Shown: positions 32,039 through 43,809, counted from the first letter of the stretch. The stretch is 64,000 bases of DNA from Lomentospora prolificans (GCA_029532625.1 JARFXM010000004.1:62001-126000), one strand, 5' to 3'. A program made the numbers and translations. The notes: generated from the sequence alone by a model not told the origin.

Positions 32039-33477
32039 TGCTGACGGTCTGAAGATGGGAGAGGCGAACTGGGGAGTGTTGCTCAATCAACTGACGTGAT
32101 CGCTGGGGGGCGGTACGACTGAACCCGAATGGAGAGCTGCTGTGCCGCAAAAGAGCCGAATGAATGGAGAGATAGTTCAAACCGGGGACAAGAAAAGTAA
32201 AACAAGAGAAACCAGACGCTTGGTATTTACATGAAAGTCTAGAGCTCGCTGTAGACTGGACACCCCTCCCTTAAATGAACGCGGAGGACGGTTAGAAAAG
32301 AAAAAATGACTACATTAGGCACGTAAGTCAGAAAAGCTCTCGTATCATATATTATTATTAGTATCACCGGCAATAAATTATACCCGGCTTCACACTAGGT
32401 CTGCCTTTCCGTCTCTCCAAAATAGCCGTTCCATGCTGCGGGATAAAGTTATATGAAGATGGCTCGCAGTCTTCGAACCCGAATCTGGCAACGGCGTCTC
32501 GGCTATTTGATAAAGCCTGCTCAGGCCAATTAATATCACCGCTCTGCTAATCACCCTTTTCGCTGGCAGCCCGTGCCTCCGGAAATAGAATATATAGTGC
32601 CTGGGCTGAGAACATTGTTTATCACGCATTGGCAATCTAGCCAACGTGCCGTCGGTCTCCGTTACGATTGTGTGTTTTCGCTTGACCTTTCTCCAACAGC
32701 TCGCCTGCAACGACGGGATCGCAACAATATGTTCGGCCACGGTTCGGGGATAGCCTGCATCACTACTACCACTATTGTGAGACACCTTTGAACCCAGTTA
32801 GCATGTAGTCTGGGGAACCCCACGGACGCCTTTGACCTGTCTGATCGGGCCCGAGATCCCGTCTCTGCGGTCAGACCCTGGCCGTCTGAAGGTAATACTA
32901 TGGTCTCAGAGCACCATCTGCAGTCAGATTCGGGCCCACCTCAGATTTGCCCTTCCTGGCGAATGAGCGCAATTGGAACCAAGGAACAGATGAGGCCAAG
33001 GAATCCGTCAATATTAAATCGGCTATATCGCGCTGTCGTGAATAGTTGTGAAAAACACGTCTAATTCCTTCTCGCTCTACCGAATTTCCGGGTTTGACGA
33101 AAATGTTCGCGTGATACACTGAAATTGCTCTGGCCCATCTTGGTCGGTTTATTTTGGCTGCAGACCCAAAATTAACCAGAAATAGAAATTTAAGGTCTAG
33201 CTAGGTGACATCCTAGTTTCACTTTTCGTGTCTTCCGTTGTCTCGGAGTGCATAGCGACCACGGGCTTCTTCTGCCCTCCATCAGCGCCCAGACACACAG
33301 GCTATCTGGCAGACTATAGTGCCCAATAAAGTCTAGAAACCCTCGCATCACTACTAACCTTGTTAGGTCAAGGTCTGCATATCGATACCTTGGGTGTCAA
33401 GCGACTCCCATCGGGGCCACTTGCACGGCACTGACCTCCTCCGGATCGGTTATGTGAGAATAGACCTTCCTGCAACT
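32039..33477. other. Gene-free stretch
   Basis: Upstream region of the repeat protein, then 1.2 kb without any frame I can defend as coding. No repeat family recognised. Confidence 0.4.
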
Positions 33478-33810
33478 TCAAGACATCGATTCCCCTTTCG
33501 TGAAGACCGATGCACTATGGATTACGTAGGCAGGGCTCTCGAGGGCACAGGTGTGCGATAGGTTCTGGCAACCTGCCGCCGTCATGCTCCAGAAGACTGG
33601 GTTGTCGACGCCATTGGCCGGGTGAACGGGAGTCCACAAGGCAACGTGGGTAACCTCTACCTGAAAGATTGTATGGTATTTCAGCAACGGTCGTGCGTGT
33701 TTCCCAGCAAGCTAGACAGCCAACCTTAATTCTCCAGGGCTCTTCAAGGTCGGCTTCGACAACTTATCAAACCCAGCGCCTGATCCGTCTCCGAAAGCCG
33801 TGCGTTCCAT
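33478..33810 (-). other. Possible small gene or relic, unknown
   Basis: The minus strand can be read as an ATG at 33810 (MERTAFGDGSGAGF...) to 33718, a 57-nt gap ending TTTCAG, then 33660-33478 (VEVTHVALWTPVHPANGVDN...FTKGESMS, stop). The composition looks protein-like (Trp, Cys, balanced charge), giving 91 residues. The donor GTCTAG is poor, so this may be a dead exon pair. No family recognised. Confidence 0.25.
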
Positions 33811-34069
33811 GTGGGTGGGCCTGGTTGGTGCATTTAAAGCTCGCCTTGGGGAGATATGGTCGCTTGCGAGATATTGACGCTATGGGTCGGAGTCCGCTCC
33901 AAAACTGAACACAACGGCGACTAAGTTCTCCTTGGCTATTGTATTTACTAGCTCTACTGCTTCAGAGATTATAGATTGTTTGCAGTTCAATATGGAACGA
34001 CCGGGCCCTGGAAGCGTGGATCTGTGTTAACACATTGAAAAGGCGGGCTGGGCGAAGGGATATAGAATC

Positions 34070-34400
34070 ATCATATGCAAACTGGATATTCTGGCATCCA
34101 GCACTCGGAAAGCGCAATCAACTTGGCGCTAATCTGCGCAGCCCCATCATTGATGCCGTAAGTCTTAACGGACCCGGCTCCCTCAACGTAGACCGGCTCG
34201 GATGGCGACTAGATGGACGTGGCCATGTTTCTTGGTCGATGTTAGCATGTTTGGACTAAAAGGCGTTGTCTGCACCACTAGGATATTACCAGAGAGAAAC
34301 TCGAGGTGATCGTCCAGCTTAAGTGAATACTTACCTGTCGTGTGATGGTCCACCGACGACCAGGACACAGTTTCTTGTTTGAAGCTCTTTCGTATTATTC
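34070..34400 (-). pseudogene. Coding relic, unknown family
   Basis: The minus strand shows two adjoining readable segments in different frames: SVDHHTTGKYSLKLDDHLEF...KKHGHVHLVAIRAGL (about 34183-34368), then PVYVEGAGSVKTYGINDGAA...LIALSECWMPEYPV (about 34075-34200). They overlap at a frameshift. The wording looks like a once-coding secreted or enzyme domain, but I cannot name it. Confidence 0.35.
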
Positions 34401-35749
34401 CGTGCAGATTGAGGGGCGAGGATGGCCCTGGTATATTAAGAGAGCCTATAACCTAGGGGGAGGATAGCAAAGGCGTATTAAGAGAGCCAGGAACTTAGGG
34501 CAAGCAACTTTTCAGAATAGGTATATCATGATAGTATAGAGAGAGGTGTAGACCAGCGTCCCGAAACCAAAGGACGTTAGGCGATGTAAAGCATGTCAAG
34601 GAGTAGGAGGGACTTACTGATGATAGTGAGGGTGGGCGATGGGACTAGACTTGTAGGGAGTGGCCTATGTAGGTAGATGATGTGTAGCAAGATTTTGGTG
34701 CTTGGGAGGCGTGGCGTAATAGCAAGGTGGATAAATGATAACTATCAAAGCACACCCCTCTAATAGGTATAGAACTCTCTATGTATACGTTTCGCCTGAG
34801 CTGCGGGTATAAGTTAGTAACTATTAAGGGTGGCCAGCTAGCTGGTTGATAGAGCAGGTGTTAACTCACTAGGCCTTAGGTTATTAGAGCTACTGTTAGG
34901 CTATACGTGAAGGATGAGTGATACTACCTGTTATATGGCGTACTAACCTGAAGATACTTCGCCATGCTCCCTTACGCAAAGATTACACGTTATAGAGGGA
35001 GAAGGACTATATAGCCATGATAGAGGGGTTAAGTAATCGGGATATCGATACAAGTTTATATTCAACCAAGACAGGGCCACTGGCAGTTGTGGTCAACGAT
35101 CCCACTGCTTTTTATATCGGATTCCCGACAAGCCACTCTAATATGATGCTATCCTTCCATGATGAAGGATATTCGCGTTTTACCAACCAATTGGATTAGA
35201 CGCAGCAAATGATCGCTTACAGTACCTCAGCTCAGGAGCCTACACCACTTAAGAGACTGTATATCGACAATAGGTAAAAAAATACTAGTACTATTATTAA
35301 CGTATAGTATAGACGACTGGCAGCATAAGCGAAAATACTACGTAGGGGGGAGTGCAGTCATTCCCCTATGTCAACCTTTTCTTTGTGGGCCTTGCTGTAT
35401 TCTATGGCTTTGGTAGACCCTGCGCGGAAATAGTCGCGCGTGGCGCAGCCATGACAGGCGGGTCCTGACCAGCAATAACCCATGCGGGAGATACAGACAG
35501 GTTATACTAGATTATAATCCGACGATAGATATGATTGTGGCCGATGAGTAGGGCAGGCTGAGGACGGTGTCGGTTCGGGAGTTGCTTTCCTTTGGTTGCG
35601 CAGTTGTCAGATGAGCCTATCACCGTCCGCCAGTGTTAGAATGGGCGCCTCAGTCTAGGGAGATTTACCTAGCTGGAGAGATCACTAAAGACACAGTAAT
35701 ATGGTGGTAAAGGGATGGCAGGCGCAGAGTCTACGATCCCCTCGAAGGG
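34401..35749. other. TpA-rich non-coding block
   Basis: Rich in TA dinucleotides and short imperfect repeats (for example TATTAAGAGAGCC near 34433 and 34470). It has many stops in all frames and one 60-codon frame at 35017 (IEGLSNRDID...) that is not convincing. It looks like degraded repetitive DNA, but no transposon motif is identifiable. Confidence 0.35.
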
Positions 35750-36115
35750 CTAGTCAACGATGATTACTGCTAATAGCTCTGTTTCTCTGTCTGAAAACCA
35801 GAAGTTCAAGTCGCCACATATCGGGAAACAAGTCCAGCCCTCTTCACCTCTATCTCGACCACGCTCGCACTCATCCCTCTCCGTGATCCAAACACTTGTG
35901 GCTGGAAGCTTCACTGCTATTCCGACGCGAGAATAAAGCCTTCGCAGGATGCAAATGCCTAAAGGCTTCGTACAAGATTTGACGGGGTCGATGTTTATTC
36001 CGGACTGACCAAGGGACCGCTGCGCGCCGTTCTCATATTCAAGTAATATTCCCATGCAGAACCCCATCTGGTCGCTATAGAAAATGTTAACGCGATGAAC
36101 ATCATCTAGGGCGGC
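35750..36115 (-). pseudogene. C-terminal fragment of a fungal hypothetical protein
   Basis: An open minus-strand frame of about 120 codons ends at a stop at 35750. It contains DDVHRVNIFYSDQ, CMGILLEYENGAQRSLGQ and WTCFPICGDLNFWFSDRETELL. This pattern resembles a C-terminal domain of unnamed fungal proteins. No ATG or upstream exon could be joined, so it is probably a gene remnant; a terminal exon of an unrecognised gene is also possible. Confidence 0.4.
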
Positions 36116-36334
36116 CAAGGAGAAACATGCATTTTAGGGTGCCGGCCACGAGTATGTGCCAAGAATATGTTTCTGGGGGAGGTTGCGTCGTCAGCGCTTG
36201 GGCCCGTGCGCTTTCGCACGTTGGCTCGCCTGGCCGCAAACCGACCACGTGATGTTATGGCAAGTTGGTAACCGGTCCAAAGCCTCACATCGACGACCTG
36301 CCATTACTCTCTCAATCGCTATATCGACCCCACA

Positions 36335-36420
36335 GACGAGACGATGGCAATTAAAACTGTATCAACCTCTTTATTGATCCCGAAGGCGAGACGATGACAA
36401 TTGAAGTTGTATCAACCTCT
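36335..36420 (+). repeat. 50-bp tandem duplication over a start codon
   Basis: GACGAGACGATGGCAATTAAAA... TATCAACCTCT at 36335-36370 recurs at about 36385-36420 as GGCGAGACGATGACAATTGAAG... TATCAACCTCT. The two ATGs are exactly 50 nt apart, hence in different frames. Confidence 0.85.
36344..36397 (+). promoter_or_regulatory. uORF overlapping the APH-like start (ATGA)
   Basis: The upstream copy of the duplicated start opens a 17-codon frame (MAIKTVSTSLLIPKARR). Its TGA at 36395-36397 overlaps the main ATG at 36394-36396 as ATGA. A termination-reinitiation arrangement is possible; repression of the downstream frame is the alternative. Confidence 0.6.
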
Positions 36421-38057
36421 GTTAGCGGCGCGGTAGACACCGCAGAGCCCACGCTCCAGCTGCTGAACCGTCCCCCTATCACATACCGACAGGCTCTTGA
36501 CACAGATAAAAATATCATCCACGAAGCGTCATACATGGAAGCTACCAATGTACAATACCAGAAGCTTTGGGAGGAGAGGGACTTGATTAGGGCTCTTGTA
36601 AATCACCATCTGACTCTCAAGGATGGAGATAACTGCGTTGTCGCCGACCCACGCCGGTGGATTCGAGGTAGCTTCAACGTGTGTATCCCTATCGAGGTTC
36701 AATCGACTACTAGCCCCTGCAGGAAACTGCTCTTGCGTTGTGCTATGCCGCATAAACTTGCCGAAGCCAAATACCCGGGTAGCATCGATGAGAAGATGGG
36801 TTGTGAGGTGGGAGCATATGCATGGATGCAGGAGAGATGCTCTACCATCCGTATTCCCAATCTCTACGGATTTGGCTTCTCTGATCACAGTCATGTATGT
36901 CTAGCTCCTCCTGGATTTCTCAGTACTGACACCAGAGTCTACAGTTTACACACGAGGCATACCGCTCACTATTCGTACGCAGTATACATCGTCTAAGGCG
37001 CTGGTTCCGGAGGCTCGCTGGATATACGACCCTCCTTTCACGCTATATCAGCCACCCGACCATGCACCGCCTATCTACGCCGTATATGCTGCTTGAAGAT
37101 GTCAGTTCAGATACTAGTGAGATGCTCTCAAATACATGGGACGAACATCGAACGGACCCCGCCCGCAGGAAGAGACTCTTTCGAGGTATAGCTCAACTAA
37201 TGCTATCTCTTGCCCGCGTTCCCCAGCCACGGATTGGTTCATTCCGGTTTCATGACGATGGCTCAGTCACGCTAACAAACCGACCTCTCATCTGCTCCAC
37301 TATGATTCTCGAAAACGACGGCACGCCAAGGACTATTCAGAGGAATAACACATATCTATCTACCGACGCTTTCGTAGCAGACTTGTTCAACTTCCACGAC
37401 AAGCGCTTCCTCAGCCACCCAAATGCGGTCTTCGACAATGAAAGCTGCTATAGTGAAATGGCTACTAGGGTATTGCTCCGCGCTGTGTCGCACCATTACA
37501 TCCGGAAGGATCAACGGAATGGGCCCTTCTTCCTCCAACTCGACGATTTTCACGCCAGTAACATCTTTGTCGATAAAGACTGGAATATAACCTGTGTTAT
37601 AGACCTGGAGTGGATAAGTTCTCTGCCTGTGGAGAAGCTGGCTGTGCCGTATTGGCTGACGGGGAGTGCCATTGACGACATACATGAGCACCTTACCGAG
37701 TTCGATATAGTCCGGAGAGAGTTTATGGACATATTCGAGGAAGAGGAACGTGAAGCCGCAGCCGAGCACAGCCTCTCGCTCGCATATATCATGCGAGAGA
37801 ATTGGGAGTCGGGAAGCGTGTGGTTCTGGTACGGCATCACATCCATCAATGCGATGTATTCACTCTTTACCGATCATCTCTGTCGTAGATTTTTACATCG
37901 CCGTCCCTCATTGAAGGAGGAAGAATTGATCGCTAGGTTTTGGTCTGAAGATGCTAGCGAGGTCGTTGAATGCAAGGTGAAGGAGTACCATGGGTATGAG
38001 CGGAACCTTAGGGGTCTATTTGATAAGGGTGTAACTAAGAATCGTCAGGCTAGGTAA
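36394..38057 (+). CDS. APH-family phosphotransferase-like protein
   Basis: Two exons, 36394-36894 and 36945-38057 (GTATGT...CTACAG, phase 0), encode 537 residues. It belongs to the aminoglycoside-phosphotransferase/choline-kinase-like group that is expanded in filamentous fungi. The catalytic region reads LQLDDFHASNIFVD (about 366-377; canonical H-x-D-x-x-x-x-N loop) followed by ITCVIDLEW (metal-binding D at about 387). N-lobe features include RWIRGSFNVCIPIEV and LRCAMPHKLAE, with the ATP Lys likely among them. Substrates of fungal members are unknown. The start lies in a 50-bp duplication with an overlapping uORF. Several genes around it are dead, but this frame is intact. Confidence 0.82.
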
Positions 38058-38369
38058 GAGGAAATGATTAGTACAGGTAAGAGACTCTACCAAAGGTAAG
38101 ATAATGTAGTGGAGGAAGGTAATTATCTGTCGACCCTAGGACATCGATATATGTGTCCCAGAGTCAGAAGTCTCACTCGCCGCCGAACTTCTCTGCTGTA
38201 CAGGATTATTCCAGTGGTCCCAATTGGAAGATTTCAACTTATTCACCAACTACAAAAAATGGTACCCTAGGCTTCACGCGAAATATTGGTCATCATTAGG
38301 CTGCGCGTTGGTTATATTCCCGGGTCGTTTCTTTGGTTTACAGCTACTCAAGAAATCAGCCATTAGAGA
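38058..38369. other. Intergenic
   Basis: 3' flank of the APH-like gene. A frame beginning at 38224 (EDFNLFTNYKKWYPRLH) may belong to the relic that follows. Confidence 0.3.
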
Positions 38370-38729
38370 GGATGTCGCACACTGTGGAAGCAGATTCGGG
38401 AGATTATTTCTGGCAATGACCTCTCCGCAGTTCCAACGCCACGTCTGGCACTGGATTATGCAGGCGCTACTTGGGCGTGGGCGACGATGTTGCAATGATT
38501 GCCGCGGAGCAGCTCGTCGACAGCATGAACCTGGGATACGAGATGGATGGAGAAAAATATTGCTTCCGTGGCCCAGGATGTGCAAATTTTAGTAAGGCAG
38601 CTGATTCCAAGCAAAATTCCTCGTTTGGATGGCTTCTCTGAAAACGCTATTATTACCTGTTTTGTGGTGAATGAGGATGAGGAAAAGACAACTTGGGGTA
38701 TTCCTGGTTTTGAGGGTTGTGATTAGAAA
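38370..38729 (+). pseudogene. Coding relic, unknown family
   Basis: Plus-strand sequence reads as protein in one frame with interruptions. WKQIREIISGNDLSAVPTPRL...YAGATWAWATMLQ (to a TGA near 38498) is followed, after two stops, by KNIASVAQDVQILVRQLIPS and NAIITCFVVNEDEEKTTWGI to a TAG. A second frame in the middle (RRYLGVGDDVAMIAAEQLVD) is also readable, suggesting frameshifts. No family is recognised. Confidence 0.35.
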
Positions 38730-39162
38730 CTGCTCAGCCTGTCTAATACTCTCATTTGTAACTGCTACTATATCCCTATTGTCTTTCCTATTATTCCTCT
38801 GAATATTTAAAACCCTCCTCTCTTTCGCTTGATAGCTGCCCTTCGGAATTAGGGCAAGGCTCCTAACTGGTCGGCAGCGCTATGTATCATTCACTAGCTG
38901 GCTGCCGCATGCTGCGCAGGGCTGCAGCCACTGCCGAAAAAGGCTGGAGGTATTATCTCAGTCCAAGGCGCTTAATAGTCGGCAGTAGCAGACGTACGCC
39001 CTGTGGTAGAAAGCATTAGTATAGCCAGCTTCAGCTCAGCTTCAAAGCTGCCTAACTTCTCAAGTTTCCCCATGAAGCCTCATGTTTTCATTATCATTTA
39101 CCTCAAGGTGCTCCAAGGACATGTTTATTACGATCTATATATATCTTTATTCTGCTATAATA

Positions 39163-39492
39163 ATGATCCAAGTTCACCTTAATAATACAGCCATTACGCT
39201 TCGCAGGGTCTTGGACCATGCTGGCACCCAATTCGGCATTTTTGGAGGATACGCTGTGGTGGTGATGGGTGGATGCTGAGAGAGCGAGGATATTGATTGT
39301 CTTGGTGCTGTTACTAAAGAACAGGCAGTCCAGCTTCTCAATAGTGTTGATGAATTTTCCATCATCCCGCAGACTCGGCAGGATTATTTTGCTTTCTTAT
39401 AGTCTAACCAACCTGTCCATCGACACACTGTACTCATGGAAATCTTGTATAAGAAGTTTCCAGTTAAGTATGGTCTATCCCTAGGCATATGA
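39163..39492 (+). pseudogene. Nucleotidyltransferase-fold relic with RIP-like stops
   Basis: The frame from ATG 39163 reads FGIFGGYAVVVMGG, TGA, ESEDIDCL, then SIIPQTRQDYFAFL, TAG, SNQP, and VLMEILYKKFP to a TGA. The GG...(R)ES-DID arrangement is the nucleotidyltransferase core found in fungal minimal-NTase proteins, with DID as the metal-binding acids. The stop at 39277-39279 stands where CGA (Arg) is expected, and the one at 39400-39402 where TGG (Trp) is expected. Both are single C-to-T or G-to-A transitions. No frameshift is needed over 110 codons. Confidence 0.65.
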
Positions 39493-40928
39493 CTTCCTAG
39501 TGCTAATGTCTGCCTAGTGCACTATTCTCAATAGTAAATATTGCCACCAACGTCATATCTGTGAACCGTCAGTCTTTAGGGTCTGGTGATTCATCGTTCT
39601 TCGACCTGTTCTACTAACTTTAAGGGGAAGGTCTGGGTGGCATCTTAGCGAGCCAAATTCCACGACTCGGTCGACCTTCGTTGGCTTCGCGCCAAATACT
39701 GGCTGCAAATTAGAGAGAGGGCAAGCGAACTCAATCATTCATTTGTCGGTCTCGCAATATGCCTGTATGATTTCAGAGCGTCTATTGGTTGATCCCCAGT
39801 TTTGAATATAATGTCATTGCTAACCCTTTTGGATCATACTACTCCGCTAGGGCTGGGCTAATAAACTAGTTAGTTATCCTCCGCCCGGTTTTGAATCAAA
39901 TCAAGCCTCAATGTGACTCGCGGAATAAGGCTTTCGGAAGCGGTGCCTGGCCTGTCCACAAAAAGGATGAGAAGCCTGGAGCCTGGCGGCGAACAGCAAG
40001 TTTTGGCAAGCCATCCAACGTCAGTTCACTTGCTGCTAGCTAAGAGAGCTGTGAGCGCTCGGTTTCGGGGTCTCTGTGGCAGCGCTTTGGCGCTAATGAT
40101 GCGAAGTCGACACCAGCTCTTATTATCGTCCGTTTCCATAGGCCTCGCATCCCATTGTCGTCCACGACATGTCCGGGAAAGGCCACTCTGCATCCGCGAG
40201 AGGGTCCGCCCCCTTTGATACCCAGCGACGGGACGCGATTTCCAGAGCATCGGTAGACGCCGGAAATGTGGGGTGAGAAGCCGGCTATCGATGGATGTAA
40301 TAGTCAAGGCTTTGGGTTGGACATGGCCAGCTGTGGCCAGATTTGGCAAGAAAGGTTAGGGGTTCATGCAAGGATCGTCGGACACATTTTGGTTCCGCTG
40401 TCCGAGTGTCAAATGAGTGAGGGACCACCATCACCGTCACGCACCAAGTGGGGATCTCACAGGGCCAGCGGAGTGCTGGGGTCCGACAATCCGAGAGGGA
40501 GCGAGCATCATTTCCCCAGAAGAGCCATTTGAACTCCGCACTAAAATTATTACACGAAGCACGCGAGAACGCCCGAGACGACTCGACGTTAGTCCTCTTT
40601 CTTTTCACGCTGGCCTCGGGCCCACTTGCTAATGCAGCACCTCTTTTTTTTCTCGATGTCCGAGCGCGCCACAGTCACAACGCAAGAAGGAAGGCTGGGC
40701 CTTTTCCCTTGGTAGGATCGAAACCAGGAAGGAGCACAATGCAACCCACCATCTTGCTGGGCCCTTGTTCAATGGCTCGAACACAAAGTCTCACGCCATA
40801 CAGGCCACAGCGGGTTTACTTACAAAGTATTATTAATTGCTGGCTGTGCTCAAGCGTCACAGAGTTGACCCTGCAGGTTATGCTTCGACGAACGACTCCA
40901 TCCGAGCGTCTGACAGGGTTGACACTAA

Positions 40929-40963
<35 letters not shown>

Positions 40964-42340
40964 AAGAGAAGGAGAGAGAGAAAGACAGGGAGGGAGAGAG
41001 GGGAAGATGAGGTTGGGCACGACATCGATCGGGGACTCAGAAACAGCCATGGCGCACGATCCAGCCCAGCAATATGAACTACTAATGCACGTGTGAGTTT
41101 TTACCAGGTTCAACGGGATGGTGGAAAGTCTGGTTTGATGATATTATTTGTTTGGTATAATGGCACGTTCCGTACCATTCTTCCGGAATTTTCCCCTGGA
41201 AGAGCGTTACTTTACCGCTCTACTAGCTGGCTGGCTTCTTCCCAAAGGAAACCCAACATGATGGAAGCGCGGAGACGGGCCAGTGGTAAGGTAATGCTGG
41301 CTGCCGCTCGGGCTGCCTGGCTTGGTGGTGGCCTGGCCAGCCACGAGCTGAGCTGAGCCTCGTAGCCAGCCAGCAGGTAATATTACCCTTTCCATTTTTA
41401 TGACATTAGTGTCGACAATACGGGTAACGATCAACGGTCGAATTGACCGGAAAGTAACATATCCAGTGTGCGCACATACGGACTTGCAGCAACACTCCTT
41501 GTCGGCTCATTCTATACACGCTTGTGCTTGGGCACCTGCGTCGAGCAATTAAACGTGAGGCCATTCTGTCGCATTTCTTGTGCGAAGGAGTCAAGTCCCC
41601 ATTTCTCTCACCTCCGTGGCCGCCCGCATCACGCGTGGAAGAATTTCCTGACCGTCTGCATGCGGTTAGTACTTCCCAGACGAGTTAGACAAGCCCAATT
41701 TTGAACGCAGGGAGTCGAGGAAAGTCTCCCTCCACTCCACCACGCCCCACCGGATGCGGAGAAAGATCCACGAATGCGAGAGAAGAGCATCCGTGCTACA
41801 GCTCTGGCAAGGGGGTTGAGTCGGAGGTGATAGCCAAGAGCGGGAACCTGAGAACTGGCGCTCGGGCTTACAGGGGTTGTCTCCCCTGTCGTTCGCCCAC
41901 ACTGGATCAGAGGACGAACGTCTTGCTGGCTTCTTTTTCCCACCGGCGCTTCGCTTAATAGAACCCCGGACAAAAAAAGACGAAAAGACGATCTTTTCCC
42001 CAGAGACACGCCAACGGTGTTGGAGATGACGAGAAAGATTTGGTTGGGAAATATATTCCGCACGGTTATCCGCCGCTCGCCTGTCCCTGCAATCAACAGA
42101 AAAGCTTGATCAGACCGTACGCAGTCAGTTCGAGCTTCTTTTTTTTTTTTTTCCTCTTTTTTTCTTTTTCTTTTTTTTTTAATAAGGAAAAGAGAAATAA
42201 AAGTCCCTGGATCGCCCTCTCTTCTTGGCCACCAAGGTCTCCACTGGAGGTCGGCTGCTGGTACCAGGGAGATCACTTACCCGACCAAACACACACCAAT
42301 CTGAGGTTACGCAGCAGGAGCCCCCTTCGTCTCTCAAGCC
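39493..42340. other. Long gene-free stretch
   Basis: 2.8 kb with no defensible gene. It contains a (TG)n(GA)n compound microsatellite (40929-41006) and a pyrimidine tract (42139-42180) about 160-200 nt upstream of the rhodopsin-like gene. A frame at 41468-41700 shows a hydrophobic start and four Cys but breaks down after about 40 residues. Confidence 0.45.
40929..41006 (+). repeat. (TG)n(GA)n compound microsatellite
   Basis: Ten TG dinucleotides (40929-40948) run directly into an imperfect GA-rich tract reaching about 41006. Confidence 0.95.
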
Positions 42341-43809
42341 ATGGCTTCGACTACAGTACCGGATGCCGTCGCGTCCACGACCGTTGCGGCACCCGCTGCC
42401 ACGACGACCGCATACGAGGATCTCCCTCATAACGACCTTATCGTCACCTTCAACGCCGTCATCTGGGTCCTGGCCGGTCTCTCCGGCTTCTTCTTGTTCA
42501 TGAGGGTGTATTGTAAGATCACTCGCCAGCGAGGATTGTGGTGGGACGATTACCTTATGGGCGCTTCTTGGGTAAGTATTTCGTTCCCCCGATGACCTTG
42601 CACTCTCCATCGAGAGCTGGGCGGAATTTCCCTAGTCTAGGGTTCGGGTTACAGCTGACTCTGGGGGTGGGTCTTGTGCAGATCACTATCGTCATCTCCT
42701 GCATCTTCGGTTCCATCTCTACGACCATGGGCTTCGGAAAGCACTCTTGGGATATCGACATGACCAGCTCCGAGTGGCCAAAGACGCTCTTCGTCATGAA
42801 CATGACCGGCTTCTGGTCCATCTGGGCCGCCGCCTGGAGTAAGACGAGTTTCGCCATTACCCTCCTCCGACTCGCGTCGGCCGCGTCGGCCAAGATCAAG
42901 TGGATCATCTGGTTCTGGGTCATCACCGTCAACGTCGGCCTGACCCTCGCCGCCATCTTCATGTGGACGCAGTGCAACCCGCCTAGGAAGGTCTGGGACT
43001 CGTCGGTCGAGGGGACGTGCTGGGATGGGAATGTTGTTGTCGCCTACAACAGTTGGATTTCAGGTGGGTTCATCGTCATATTACCTACCCGTGCTGCGCA
43101 AAGAAAAGTATGCTAACCTGCATCGCATTTTCCTAGTTTGGTCTGGTCTCGCCGATATCGTTCTTGCGCTCATCCCGTGGTGGGTGATTTCGCGTCAGTC
43201 CATGAACTTTAAGGAACAGATTGGTCTTTTGATCTGCATGAGTTTGGGTGTATTGTAAGTCTAACATGTCCCCTCAGTGGAAACGGCAGTCGCACCTCCG
43301 GGACCTCCCTCCTTTTGTTCAAATAATAGATCTCGAGCCTATTCTAACGGTAATCGGCGATTAGTGCCGGCCTCACCTCTATCGTCAAGGTTATCACCAT
43401 GCGTGCCATCACCAGCAACGATCTCAGTAAGTGCAACGTAACGTGACGAACAAGACTTCTGTCTGATCTGACTCCACTAACGCAATAATTTTCCCCAGTC
43501 AATACGCCTCCTCTCAATATTCTCGGAATTGCCGAGGGAGCCGTCTGCATCGTCGCCGCCTCCATCCCTGTTCTCCGCGCTCTCCTAAGCAGCCCCAACA
43601 TGACCAAGGCCAGGTCGCAGGGAGGATATCTCCATGGTACCGGCAACAGAACGAACATCTCGCAAGCGAGGCACGATCCTCACGAGATAATTTCGGACGT
43701 TGATAGCGACAAGATCAAACTTACGAGGCTTGTGCAGGTTACTAGCGAGATCAAGGACCCTGAGTCGGCGTCACGAATGGGCTCACGCCATAAGGATAAC
43801 GAGTGGTAA
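42341..43809 (+). CDS. Fungal rhodopsin-like 7TM (PTH11-type) protein
   Basis: Five exons, 42341-42571, 42682-43063, 43137-43254, 43365-43426 and 43499-43809, encode 367 residues; all four introns have GT donors and AG acceptors and keep frame. The N terminus is short and extracellular. Helix 1 (VIWVLAGLSGFFLFMRVY) precedes the family signature RQRGLWWDDYLMGASW. More helices follow, with the Cys-containing CNPPRKVWD...GTCWDGN loop, then ADIVLALIPWWVI and a helix near NILGIAEGAVCIVAAS. The cytoplasmic tail is polar. This is the fungal rhodopsin-domain family that includes PTH11-like receptors. No CFEM domain precedes the helices. Ligand and coupling are unknown; a sensor role is inferred from the family. 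Confidence 0.9.

Noticed and set aside
31503..32099. 198-codon plus-strand frame opposite the Thr/Val/Glu repeat protein
   Set aside because: It is the complement of a simple repeat and lacks a signal peptide. The minus strand has the signal peptide and sensible composition.
34401..35749. LTR retrotransposon or Myb-like transposon remnant
   Set aside because: No terminal repeats, primer-binding site, RT/integrase motif or target-site duplication could be seen. The IEGLSNRDID reading is too short.
40448..41077. 209-codon open frame on the plus strand
   Set aside because: It runs through the (TG)n(GA)n microsatellite and has no protein-like conservation.
41468..41704. CFEM-like small secreted protein (hydrophobic start, CVEQL...PFCRISCAKE)
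   Set aside because: No ATG at the start, the Cys pattern stops after four residues, and the rest is not protein-like. At best a relic; not claimed.
41629..42276. 215-codon open frame on the minus strand
   Set aside because: Its middle is a Lys/Arg/Glu run coded by a T-rich tract, and the rest has no family character. It overlaps the leader of the rhodopsin-like gene.
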